A model generated the notes under the pieces. The model was not told where the DNA came from. It searched no databases and was given only the letters and a program-made list of their open reading frames with translations. Of a DNA stretch of 64,000 bases, positions 27,701 through 39,981 are shown in pieces. A program made the position numbers and the translations under genes. The DNA lies in contig NOWV01000023.1 in assembly GCA_003344405.1 (NCBI GenBank), positions 496,001 to 560,000 on the forward strand, written 5' to 3'. The DNA comes from Trichoplax sp. H2. Lineage: Eukaryota > Placozoa > Uniplacotomia > Trichoplacea. The stretch's first letter is position 1, and each line of letters starts with the position of its first letter.

Positions 27701-30700
27701 GTGCTAGCCAATAGTTTCAAATGGATTTTTTGAGTTCAGGAAATACACCTGTCTATTTATTGAAAGAATTAAAGTAGTAGGTGAATTCTCATTTTCTGTC
27801 AACGATGTTTTTTGTCTGTTGTAGAGTTATACTTGTTAGTATTAATCAACTTGACATTTTATTTCCTGATTTGAAGTGAAAATTTTCCATAATGACGTAA
27901 CTGATTGAAATAGTTATTGTTAGAATGCCAAATAAAGGAGTAAGTAGATGAAACCAAAATAAGATTAGGGTTAGAGATAAACAGGCTCTCGATGTGAAAA
28001 CTCCTATCCAATAAGTAACAAAGCAGTCAGGAGGTTAGCACAATGAAATTGGTTAACAGCTATTATTATCATTCAATCCTGCTTTCTTATTCCACTCTGC
28101 AAATACATTATAATTTCACATCCATAATTTTAAATTCTCTTGTATATACGTCACAATAAAACTTTCATTTATTTAATTACAATGACGTCGTCCGAAAATT
28201 TTGATATTACGGGAAAGTACAGTAATGTCAATGAAAATGACGGGCATAAAGTATAATTGAGGGCGGTTGTCAACTACTTTAGAACGTTAGTTCATGACCA
28301 CAACATTAATATCAAAATTTTTTTTGATTAGAATTATTTAATATTGTCTAGTTCGACTTTCTTACTATAATGAAAATGCCGAGCAATTATATAATAAAGT
28401 ATCTCGAAGAATAATATGCTGAGACTTTCATTTCTTATTACATTTCATTTTACCGCATAAATCAGCTCTTCTCCCAGCCAGTATCTATCAGTAATAAGTG
28501 TAATAACTAACTAAGCAATAAAAAAAATTAGATTTCTTGTTTCATTTCACTTTTATTTTATTAAATTAAATCCTCTACCAATGAATGTCTATATGTATGC
28601 AGCGACCATAGGACCTACGGTTTATAGGCAGCAGGTCTAATAGTTGTACTACTGTGACAGTGTTATGTACTGTATTAGAGTAGAAATATCTATGTTAGGA
28701 TAATTCTGTTAGCCTATCCTTATTTAGTTAATTTCTAATTTGGATATACTGTGTTTTAATATAGCACTGATTTTTTATGACAGTGACACTTATACACATA
28801 CTGAAATTAATAGTTATAATTGGAAATGCAAATCATCTACTTACAGTTCCAATCATTGCGATTGTAATTTACTTATGGTAGATCGTAAATTACCATGGAA
28901 ATGTTCCGTGATAGGACATATCGTAATCTGACTATTCTGTATTAGTCATTACATGTCTATGTTCGTAAATACTGTTATCTGCATTAAGGGAGCAGTAGCT
29001 AAAATTAATATCTAATTCTGTAAATGATTCCAATGTTAATTGTATTAACTATGACTCATGAACTATTGAGGAATAGTATATAAATGCAGCATATCGTGAA
29101 ATAAAGTGAATTCTCAAACTTAGTGTTTAACGTAAAATACGAGGCGTTTAAGTCTTTGCGTAGTCTGCTAGTAGAGCAAAAGTGTTTCTGATAGAGCAGA
29201 TATCGTTCCTTGATACGTGGTTCAAAGAATTGACTTATTGATCGTATATTACGTTATCTTGTTGCAAAGCTGTTTTGTGACAACTACAAAGTAGATTACC
29301 GATTTTATTTACAGTAACAGAAATACCGACGTTGTTCTTACAGTACTAAATTAAATAGCCCAATCTAATAAAACTATGAAACTTGGGAAAAGTATCATGA
29401 CTAAAATATTGCATGTTGTGAAATCTACAACATGATCTGTTTGATTTAGTGCGATATTTAGCACTCAACCTTTATTCATGGACTAAAATTTTAACAGCAG
29501 AGATTCAATGATATCTCCTATTAATATTAAAATATTTTACCGAATTGCTTATTTAAATGATTAAACTAAGTACTAAAAATATATCTTATGCTACTGTTTC
29601 TTACACTTTATTTGAATATTTTTAAAGCTATTGGCTAGAGGGTATTTCAGAGCACTAATCTCAGTTTTATTCTTTGGTTATTATCAGCAATGAGAGTTAC
29701 TATCAGCCATCTTATTTGTATACGGTGGCTTATTTGCAAAGGTTTAGTGGCAGTAGCAGTAACGATTGTGTTACAGATAAAATTTCTTCCTATTTACTCC
29801 ATAAAGTAGGCGAAATATTTGCCGCGAAGGAAGAGTAGGTCTTGCAACATCAGATATGGTAGACATGCTAACTATTGTAATCAGATGATGGTATTTATTG
29901 CTAATGCATTGGCTTGCATAAGCAGTGGGAATCTGGATATAGATCAGATTCCTTATATACGGTAGTGTTACGGTGTTGCCTTGTCATTAGGATAGTTTAA
30001 TAAGTACAGTAGTAGCTAGTATGGAGAATATCCATATTTGTAGCGCTAGGTAAGATAAGTAATACCTTAACGTGGATGTTGTTTGTAATAGTTCATTACA
30101 TATTTGATATTGATTGTTATTGTGTGATAGATAGCAGTAGGATGATTCAAGTTCTAGTTGATGATAGTTGAATTAGACAACCTACGAGCTTAGATTAAGA
30201 TTAAGTATGAGTAAGAGATTCAAAATATTTACTGATAGAAAAGCTATGTAAGGAGCATCTTAGTTCGAGATGATTCTTCTAGTAAGGTATAATAATAATA
30301 CTGTTGTTGTTTACAAATTAGACGGTTCCTAAATAAAAGGGAACATTTGAGTTGAGAGGCTGGTAAAAAAGTTGTAGATGTATTCTTGCTAATAAAAGTT
30401 TCATCTTTACAGTCTTTTGCTGTGTGTGTTTAACGTTAAGTAAAAGGGCGTTTAAGCCAGTAGCTACTTATAGACTTTTACTGTACGTTACCTTGTCGCA
30501 GAAGTGAAATTGTGACAGGTAGTTGCTAAGATCCTAAGGCATGCACGCCCCAAACTAACGCTTTCTTTGAAATCCTGTAATTAAGATTACTACCTGCCCA
30601 AGTAATCGAATTATTAGCTATGAACTAGCTTCTTAGTACGATAGCTTATTAGTGTTCTTTACGGTATCTGCCATATTGAATCTTATAGACAGCTGAAGTA

Positions 30701-32474
30701 ATGTCATATGCAGTTTTTTAATATTCTTCACATAGACCGAGGGCAGCCAAGAGGAGTACGGTATGTAAGGCGTAGGGCTCTAATTGCATTATTATTCGTT
30801 TATTACTTCTTTCCTAGTTTTGTAAAGTCAAGATTCGAAAATTCTACAATTGTTTCAATACGTATATCTATAAGTTCTTCTTTGGCTTCTATTTTTAACA
30901 GTATCATTGCTGTGATTAAGATATAATTTTATTTCTTTTCTTAAATTCACTAAATAAAATCATTTTATGGCTTTGAAAATTTGTTTTTGAATATGGATTT
31001 CAATAGGTATATCTCTGCATCTTTTGTATAGAATAACTATCCGTAGTTCGTAAGTACGCCATATTGTCCACAAAAGTATTAGTCAGCAATTTCTACTAAC
31101 GGCTTCTATTCAGATAAATCAAGGCATACGACATGATTCGATTGCAACTAAGGGAAAATTTACTATTACTTGATATCTTGAGGCTACGACTATTTAGGAC
31201 TTAATTTATGATCCATAAAAGTAATGATGCCGCATTTAATCCGAAGATAAATCGAGCGCCGCTCTTTCATTGATCAGTTAGAAGGATATAATTATCTCAG
31301 TTATAGGAAAGCAAACGCTATCGACTTTAACAGCAATTTCCTAATTTTTTGTAAGCTGACCTATTTCCGGAATAACATACTCGTATAGCACAGATACGCG
31401 TCCCATTTATTCATTGCTATTGCTCCGCGTTGCATAAGTTATATCATATTTACGATTTACGTTATATATTGCGGTAGAAATTGAAAGTGTTTGTTCCTGT
31501 AAAATATAACATTTCCTGACACTATGGAAGAGATTTTAATTCATTTCAAATAAATTTCTGAAATAGGACGAATTTGATCAATCTCTCTCTGGTAATACAG
31601 TCTCACTCTTCATCGTATTTAGCTAGGCTACAAGGCGACGAAAGGGGTTTACATGTGATTCCGTTATGAACTTAATCAACTTCACATTTATCATTAAATA
31701 TTGATAACTGTTAAAAGAACAAGTTAATTTTAATTCTATTGAAATATATGGATCGCATTATTCCTGAAGGATGTATTATTTCACGTCAATGCCTATTTTT
31801 CTATTATAATCGAAAAAAAGATGATATAGCACTGTAAGGGTACTCAAGTATTTTCTTATTTACATAATTAACTTCTAACCTTGACCGTGATGACAATAAT
31901 AACTCACCTAATGCCACAGAAACTGGTAACTACGTACACGAATACAATTGTTTTGGGTCATATTTATAGAAGAATTTTGTCTGTATCTTGATATTTCTCC
32001 GAATGGACTCGCCTATCGTCTCTAAAGCGATGGCACAAGCTTAAGTCTACTGGAAATTTTGGACTAGACTGGCTCGCTTGCTCATTTTTATCATCAATAG
32101 TATCAATTTTGATATTAGTGGGAATGATTTATCTTATTTTTGTTATTTCATCGGTCAAAATAGCAAGATTAATCAAAAATATTCGCTAGTCTTAGTCTTC
32201 ATCGGTCAAAATAGCAAGATTAATCAAAAATATTGGCTAGTCTAGAAGTAAGTAAAATGGGGAAAATACCTGATATTGACTGTACATTTACATTTCAAAA
32301 TAGGTTTTTGATGCGAATTTTTAACCTTTGGCTTTTAAGTACATAGACAACGTCATGTGCACTTTCTAGGACTTCTACCTATATCTACTACTTGACTAAT
32401 AGTCATTAAAAAATAAATTCATGGACTTATTTTCAGGATACTTTCGATCTTGCTTTTCCTTACTATCTTTCAAA
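18760..32474. other. Long intergenic region, no gene supported
   Basis: About 13.7 kb with no recognisable exon on either strand. The largest open frame is 24368-24718 (+, 116 codons). It overlaps another stop-free stretch in a different frame (about 24250-24433), and neither resembles a family I know, so both may be chance. A CAT/ATC microsatellite lies near 19328-19343. I cannot exclude short exons of a poorly conserved gene or non-coding RNA genes. Confidence 0.5.
32146..32247. repeat. 51-bp tandem duplication upstream of the globin gene
   Basis: Two adjacent copies at 32146-32196 and 32197-32247 share a near-identical block beginning TTCATCGGTCAAAATAGC, differing by one base over the first 44. 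The second copy decays at its right end. The pair ends about 230 bp before the preferred globin start, so it may lie in the promoter or 5' untranslated region. The high identity suggests a recent event. Confidence 0.85.
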
Positions 32475-35400
32475 ATGGGTATCCGTTTATCTTGTCGCCA
32501 ATATAATTGGAATAAAGTTAGTCAAGGCAGAATTTTACCTTCAATAACGAGTAAAGCTTTTATAATCGACCGTCATGATCGTTCCGTTGTGGTTAAGACT
32601 TGGCAGCAAATGTGTCGAAAACAAAGTGAATGCGGCGAAGCCATGTTTGTAAGGCTAGTATGATCCAATCTTACAGATCTTTGTATTTTTGTAAGTTACA
32701 ACATAATTTATTCAAGTCGTTTCAAATCTGCTTATGTCAAAATCTTGAAATATAGCATAACTAGGTCTAGATTTTATTTCATCCTACGTCAATTTTGGCG
32801 TAGTGTAACTCATAATCAAGGCGAGCTTCCAAGTAATAAGACATGAAGTCTAATAACTCTACTATAAGATCTTGCTATAAATTAAAAGCATGGAATTGAC
32901 TTTAATCACAATTGGCATTAGAAAAGCATGTTGAGACTTAAGTGACTCGGGATCTATTAATATTTAATTTACTCGTGCATTGTGTTGTCTGTTACATTGC
33001 TTTTACGAGCAAATTTTATAATTGCCACGATCGCAGCGTATCAGATTGTATTCCTTCAAGGTTTTCTAACTTTAATGATAGCAATAAGCAGGTTAAAAAT
33101 TACAATACAATCAATTTTTAATTTTGAAGACATTTAATAAATTGGTATAAAAGAGTTACTTGAATGTTGCAAAATGTAATTATAATATCCCTTGGGGTTA
33201 CTAGTTTTATTTTTCCGAGTTTCCTGTTTAGTTTTGTTACATTATTGTCACTTGTTTTAAATTTACTTTAACTTGAATGATGAAGCTTCAAAAGGTTCTG
33301 TGTTAGAGAAGATAGTTTACGATTAGAGGCTAAATTCATATAATCTTATTAGTGACATTGCTATTGATGGACCAAAAATTAAATCAGGTTGATCATTCTT
33401 AGCAAGATGATTCTTTTTAACTTACTTACACTCTCGTGATCAACAGATTTTATATTTAGCATTTAAGTTAGCTTTTACGATTTTTCTAGTATCAATAACC
33501 TTACTCATATTATTACTATCGAGTTCATTCCGTTATACGGCAGTGGGATTGGCACATTTTTATTTTGGGATCAAACGATAACATCATGTAATTCAAACTG
33601 TCAGAGATGATGTAATTATCTATAATCTTTATAAATTTAAGGAATAGACCATATGATATAGTATGTGATAAAATTTGAAGTATTTTGTGTTAGTTCTTGT
33701 ATATTTTTCTTCTTTAGTTACTGTTGACCAACGGTTTCTTCCAAGACGATAATACCTTGCTCGTCTATTCTTGCAATTTAAATTTCTTTCGGTACATTAT
33801 CCTTAGTTATAATATAATTGCCTTCACTCATATTTACTGCATTTATTCAGTTAGTCTTGTTGTTATAACTAACATCGAGAAAAAGTGAACAAATATTCAT
33901 TGAGTACAAAATAATTTTTAGAATAGTCGATAATGTTGCTTCTTGCCGTTTAGGATTTGAAAAACTCGAAAATAGTTTAGTTATTACTTGAAATATTATT
34001 TCGTTTTTAAAGCTGCTACGATTCACGGTTATTGTTTAAGGCTGGTGTGGTTGTCGTTATTGTTCAAGGAGTAAGCTAGTACCGTTAACTATGCATGTTA
34101 ATTAATTCATTAATATTTCCTTTAGTAATTGCTTCTACTATTTTCATCTCGCTGTTTAAGAATATTCTACTTAAGAAATAGAATCCTTCTAGGTTGGAGA
34201 AATTTTTCTAACCTTAAATTCGAATAATAGTGGGTAGTTAAAGTAGTCCTTTTAATTTAGTATTAGAGCCTTTTCCTTCGCGTATTGCGTGCTTAACCTA
34301 GCTTCTAGAGTCTGCAACTAACAAATAAAACTACTGCTGCTTTCTGATTGACTGATTAAGAGCATATCTTTTTCTAAGCATATGTATCAACTTATAACTA
34401 GGAGTAGGTAAGAGTTCGTAAGCGGGTTTGTTTCTTATTGAAACAAAGGAATTTAATATTTTTTTCTATATCGTTTTCTTTCTCAATCATGTCATTTGAG
34501 TAGTTTCCTGATTCTTTCAATTCGGTAATCGCTTCAGTTCTAGTTGAAACTGATAGATTTGTTATTTTGGCACCTACGCAAGAATGCTAATAGCTAGTTA
34601 TTCGTTTAATCATAATCGGTGCTTAAAAATAAGGAGTTTATTACATTAATTAAGCGATTTACAATCCGCATTTAAAAGTTTTTGGTCCATTTTTTTATAT
34701 TGTATCGTAATTTGCTTACCATGGTAATGAAAGTAAGTTACTACCATGAGAGATTGCATTTCGTTAAAATGGAATTCTTTGTATGACTATGACTAATTTC
34801 TGACGTGCGTTCAATGTTCACATACCTGTATTATTGCCGATAGTGTATAGAATAACTAGAACGTTCAGTAAAATGATTTCATATAGCCTCATTTAGTCTC
34901 TCGATAACAAATTAACTACGTTCAAAAATTTGTTTCGAGACAGTAGGCTGTAGTGCTTTTATTGAAACCCTTATTCATAAAAATCGTGTTACTTGTAATT
35001 GAATCATTATCTGCAGCAGGATATTAGTTTTAACAATATCAGCTCTAGTTTATTTAAGAATTGAAAGAATAAATTTGTTTATTAAATTATGCTCTTTTAC
35101 CTTCGTTCTTTGATGAATACCATTACTTCAGGCTATATTGGTAATTTTCATTTATTTAATCTTTGAACATTTATTTATAACCGTGTATAATGACATCACC
35201 TAGCAATGTTGATTATTGAATTGCTTAAATAGTAAAGTGATCAAAATTGGTTCGCTATATTCTCTAGACTGCCAGCTATGTAATAGCAAAACAGTAAATA
35301 ATAACAGTACTGATGATAAATTGTTAATGCCATTGCGCTTCTATTAGCCTTCAAAGTATATTAATAACCAATATCTATATTGAACGGAATTTTTAACTAC

Positions 35401-38400
35401 AACAATACTGACTTACATTCATAGCATGAAAAAGCACGGCAGGAATATCTATGAATATATTAGTTATCACGGAATATCCTGACCGATATGAATCATTTTT
35501 AGAATAGTTACGTGATATCATCAATTTAAATTATAATCATGTTAAAAATAGCCTTCATAGTACATGATGTTAATATCGTAGAATTTGACACTCTTTTAAT
35601 CTTTTAAAGTTGCAGTTAGCAACTATAAACCACCACGGTTTTAAAAAATGTTATACCATATATTAATGTACATTCATTCCTTAATTGAATAGACTTAAGT
35701 AACATGATTCATTCTAGTTTAATTATATTTAATTATAATTATCACAATTGAATTCATCATATACCACCTGCTATACGCTTATAATTGTTTTTTGTCTTTG
35801 ATTTTTCAACAGAGAGGAATTACTGATTAATTTAAAACATATAATAACGCAAAAAACCTCAATCATATCGTGTCTAAGGTTTTACTACTTACGATGAATC
35901 CATCATTCTCTTTAGATGTTATCACGCAATTTCAGTTTAAATTGACAATCTAGTAGCAATAATCAGGTGATAGATTCTTTTAACCACAACTGCAGTACAT
36001 TATAAGTCTTGCTATAGGATCTTATTTAACATGAAATCGGATGCGTGACGATACTTTAATGTACGGTATCATTAATATTGATTTATTCTTACAGTTATTC
36101 TTGAAATAATTGTATTTCCTTCATGTTGATCAAAGATAACAAGTAAATTACTACAACATCTATTTTTCGGAATATTAAATAAGTTTAAAATAATGATATA
36201 GCCTACAGTAGCAAAGTATGCGGGTATATAATTATTTCTTATATTAAAATAATGTATTTACTTTAAATTCAAATAGGATTGTGGCGTTAAATTTTAACCT
36301 ATAATATCGATTTAGTCTAGTAAGATTTAATTGATACGATTTTAAAAAATTTTAACAAATGTAATACTTATACCATAATAACTTATTCGTATTTCTTTAA
36401 TTGTCAATATCTTCGTCGCAAACATTTTATTCGCTACCACAATACGATTGAAATTAGTCAACCAAGGGTAACAGTCATGGAATATTATATATTATTATTA
36501 CTGCTATATGGAAATTTTATGGAATTGAAATGGTTTCAGAAAGATTTATAAACTACCAATTGAAATAATTCATTCGATATTTGATTTAGCTAACGTTTAT
36601 CAAGATACTATATGTTCATATTACACAGATATGTTTAACAATAGATATTAACCAATTTTTCAGGAGGCAATAGCGCATAATGAATAGATTTTTAAATACT
36701 GCATAAGGGTTCGCAATCCGCCAATTCTAAATTTAAGCAATTAAAATAGAGTAAAATCTCTTATATGTTGCAAAACAGTACGTAATTCATATTACTATGA
36801 TACTTTCATTACGAAAAGTCACAGGAATTAGTTAAAATCACCACATAATGCTATTCATATAAGCAATGCCACTAACAAGTACTGGTGGGGCTAGTTAGTT
36901 GTAGCCGATATTTTTGTTAATAAGATTAAGATGCATCACTCAATTAAATTTATTTAAAGTTTATATCAGCGGATGCAGCACAAATAGAACCAATGGATTT
37001 TTTAAAGAACATTTTACATACATAATTCCTGGAGATAAGTGGCAGTAGATGTATATATATAAATATCTAAAAATAAACTGAAAATTTAACTATGCAAAAG
37101 AAAGAATTACATCTTCCTAATTTCATTGCTATTTATCCTTCAGTAATTGAAACTTAGTTTTATTATTTAATTAAGCTGTGAATTTATACTATAAATATTA
37201 GAAGCAAGAATAAGAGTCTAAATAATTGCATTGATATATAAAGCTAACCCTACGGTGATAGCGGTAATAAAAATGCGAATGACGGATCATTATTGTCATT
37301 ATCATTGTAAATATCATCAGAGTTCTATTAATTTATCATTACTATGGCCACATTAATAACAATACTAATGTATGGTTTATATAAGACGCCTGATACTATA
37401 CCATGTAAAAATCCCAAAACGTTAATTTTACCGGGCATGCAACAACAACTTTAAATTTGACTATGTTTTTAGAATCCCATTTCATACCATAATAAACCAT
37501 TGGGGAAGTCGATTTCGGATTTTCGATTCCTATAGGATAACAGCTTTACCTAGAGCTGATAAATAGGTTGCATTATTACTATATGCTTAAATTACAAGAT
37601 TTCATACAAATACTGTATGGTATAGTGGTTACTTAATTAAGTGGAAATTTTAGTATTGTATCAGTCCTCCGTATATTGACTAATAAGGTATCATTGTATC
37701 GGTGTTATAAAGAAAGCTAATTAAGTAAAGATTTGCATTCCTGTGTTTTGTTAGATTATTTCACGCTTATTAGAGTATACTATCTAGAATCCCAAAAGAC
37801 AATGTTACGTAACGTATTAGTGTTCAATTATAATAGGTCTTAATTTTAGTTCTATACGAATAACAAGCAATATAAAAATAAATTCTTTTCTTTTCTTTCA
37901 TATCCGGAACGCAACATATTCATTGCATTGGGCTAATAGCTTATTCAAATTGTATCCGGCAACACGACAATTCTTTACTATTTTCGATGCTGATGAATCC
38001 ATTGAAGATCTCAAGTGTACTCCTCATTTTAAAACTCATGTAAATAGATTTATGGCTTATATTCAGCTATTTGTCGAATGTCATTTTGATGTTCGAGAAT
38101 GTCAAAAACTGATGAGTGTCTTAGCTGTCAGTCATAAACATCTAAATCTGATTCCAGATCATTTTGAAGTAAGTGCTGATGATAATTTTAAAGTATTATG
38201 CAGATTAGTAATTCATTACATATTTTAGACATATTAAGCATGCTAGTATAGTTGCATTTAAATGATATATAAAGATTCTAAGCGATATTTATGTTATTAT
38301 AAAACCAAAAATATTAAGATATACGCGTATATCTCTAAAATACCTGTTTCTTACAACCTTTACGTCTATACAGCAGTTAGCTAAAATATAATAAAATTAA

Positions 38401-39981
38401 GCGATCAAATGGATGTTTGATCACTATACTACTTTAACCACTGAGGTAAAATTTACCTCTACGACCTTAACTTAGGAATTAGTCTACGCCAGTACTTACT
38501 TTTTAATACATAGTTCTTGCTAAGCGTAGTTTAGTAATTTAAATTTAGCATATTAGAAGTTGATACCTTCTCTATAAAGATTAAATGCTAGTAAAATCTA
38601 TTACCTGATCGATGTTTTCTGTTTGATTTAATGCAGCAATTTGACTAACTGTGGATATTACATCTCACAATTTTCATGTTTGAAACGAATGCTCTTCTAA
38701 TGATTATTTTACGCACTTTAAAATGTATAGAGAGCGATGTTATCCGTGCTTTTCTTGCTATGATAAAATGTATAGCACCTACCTATGTATTCGAATTCAA
38801 GTGCGAGAAAACTAGTTTCGCTCTGATGCATAACATATATATATAGTTAGTTTTATAGGAAACATTACGCGACATTGCCGAAATTCAATATACCATATTT
38901 GATTGGATGTTTGAAATAGTGAAATAGGATACTATATCTTTAATTATCGTAACTATTACTAGAACATCGATAATACTCTTGCAGGACAATTATTTCTAAT
39001 CTTGGAGTTTACATAAAACTTGATAGGGCTGTTTCATAAAGTTCTCTCCTACATCCTTTACATATCTCATGATATTGTACAATACTTATCTCAGCTACTA
39101 TAGGAAGGACGCCAGATGAACCGTAGCACTCTGAAATGAGTAGCGTTGTGCTCTGTTTGATACTTTACGTAGTTGTACTAGGAATGTTTCGTAAAATATA
39201 TTTTCTAAACCGTAGACTGATGCAACTGTGCAATTCTAAATGAATGAAAAAAAAAATAAGATCGTGTATGATTACAATTGATGAGTTAAATGACAAACTC
39301 TTGATTTACAAATTATGTATCCAAGCCTAGCAATAGCAATAACTGGTACTAATGATACTGCGTATTGTAGAATACAATGTCAATAACTAGAACAATTCTC
39401 TTTCTACCAGAAAAGCAATTTTATAAGCACATGCACTAGTAAACATAGGCTTATCATTTTAAAAATAGGCAAAGTTTACAGGCTAGAGTTGTTAAAAATT
39501 AGATCCTAAAGATAATTTCGATTTCTGCTTCGTCGAGTTAAAATGTATCTTGTTAATTCGCTCAAAATGGGAAACAGTTAAATATCAAGGTAGCAAACTA
39601 ATCTTATAACCATAGCACTCATATACGTGAGAATTGTGATTACATTACTACAGTTCGCATTAACCTTATCTTTAGTAAGAACTCAACCTGAAATAATCAT
39701 AAATTTTCGGACATTTATGCTTTTATTTTCCTATTCTAATCTTTTGATGTGTAAGAAAATGCAGTAAAAAATAGTAAAGTAACGCTGCCTTTTCTTCGCT
39801 ATGAAAGGTTTTTCCTCCGGTTGTTGAACGTACACTAAAGGAAGTTTTAAAAAACGAATGCGATAATTCTATAATACAAGCGTGGACGAACTTCTTTAAA
39901 GGAATATCAAAAGTGATGATGGAAGAATTGAGTAATGTTAAATCTCCTCAGTTTTGTGATATAGTCGATTTAGAAAACTGA
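32475..39981 (+). CDS. Globin, N-terminally acylated (globin X-like), three exons
   Basis: Exons 32475-32653, 37940-38168 and 39808-39981 encode 193 residues. The fold is complete: A-helix Trp43, CD1 Phe72, distal E7 His93, proximal F8 His125 (exactly ten residues before Phe135, as in neuroglobin) and H-helix Trp162. Both introns sit at the ancient globin positions: B12.2 (phase 2, AG|C) and G7.0 (phase 0, GAA|GTAAGT). Intron 1 is 5286 nt and must use a GC donor (AG|GCTAGT), because the nearby GT donors leave the wrong phase. I chose Met at 32475 over the in-frame Met at 32421 because it gives MGIRLSC: Gly2 and Ser6 fit N-myristoylation and Cys7 could be palmitoylated, as in membrane-attached globin X. 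Haem binding follows from the residues; membrane attachment is inferred. AATAAA at 40081-40086 is a likely poly(A) signal. Confidence 0.9.
32654..37939 (+). other. Globin intron 1 (5286 nt, GC-AG)
   Basis: The boundaries follow from globin homology on both sides and from phase 2. The 5' end reads AG|GCTAGT; the 3' end is a long pyrimidine run at about 37881-37900 followed by the first AG at 37938-37939. I see no nested gene or transposon inside. It is by far the largest intron resolved in the window. Confidence 0.7.
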
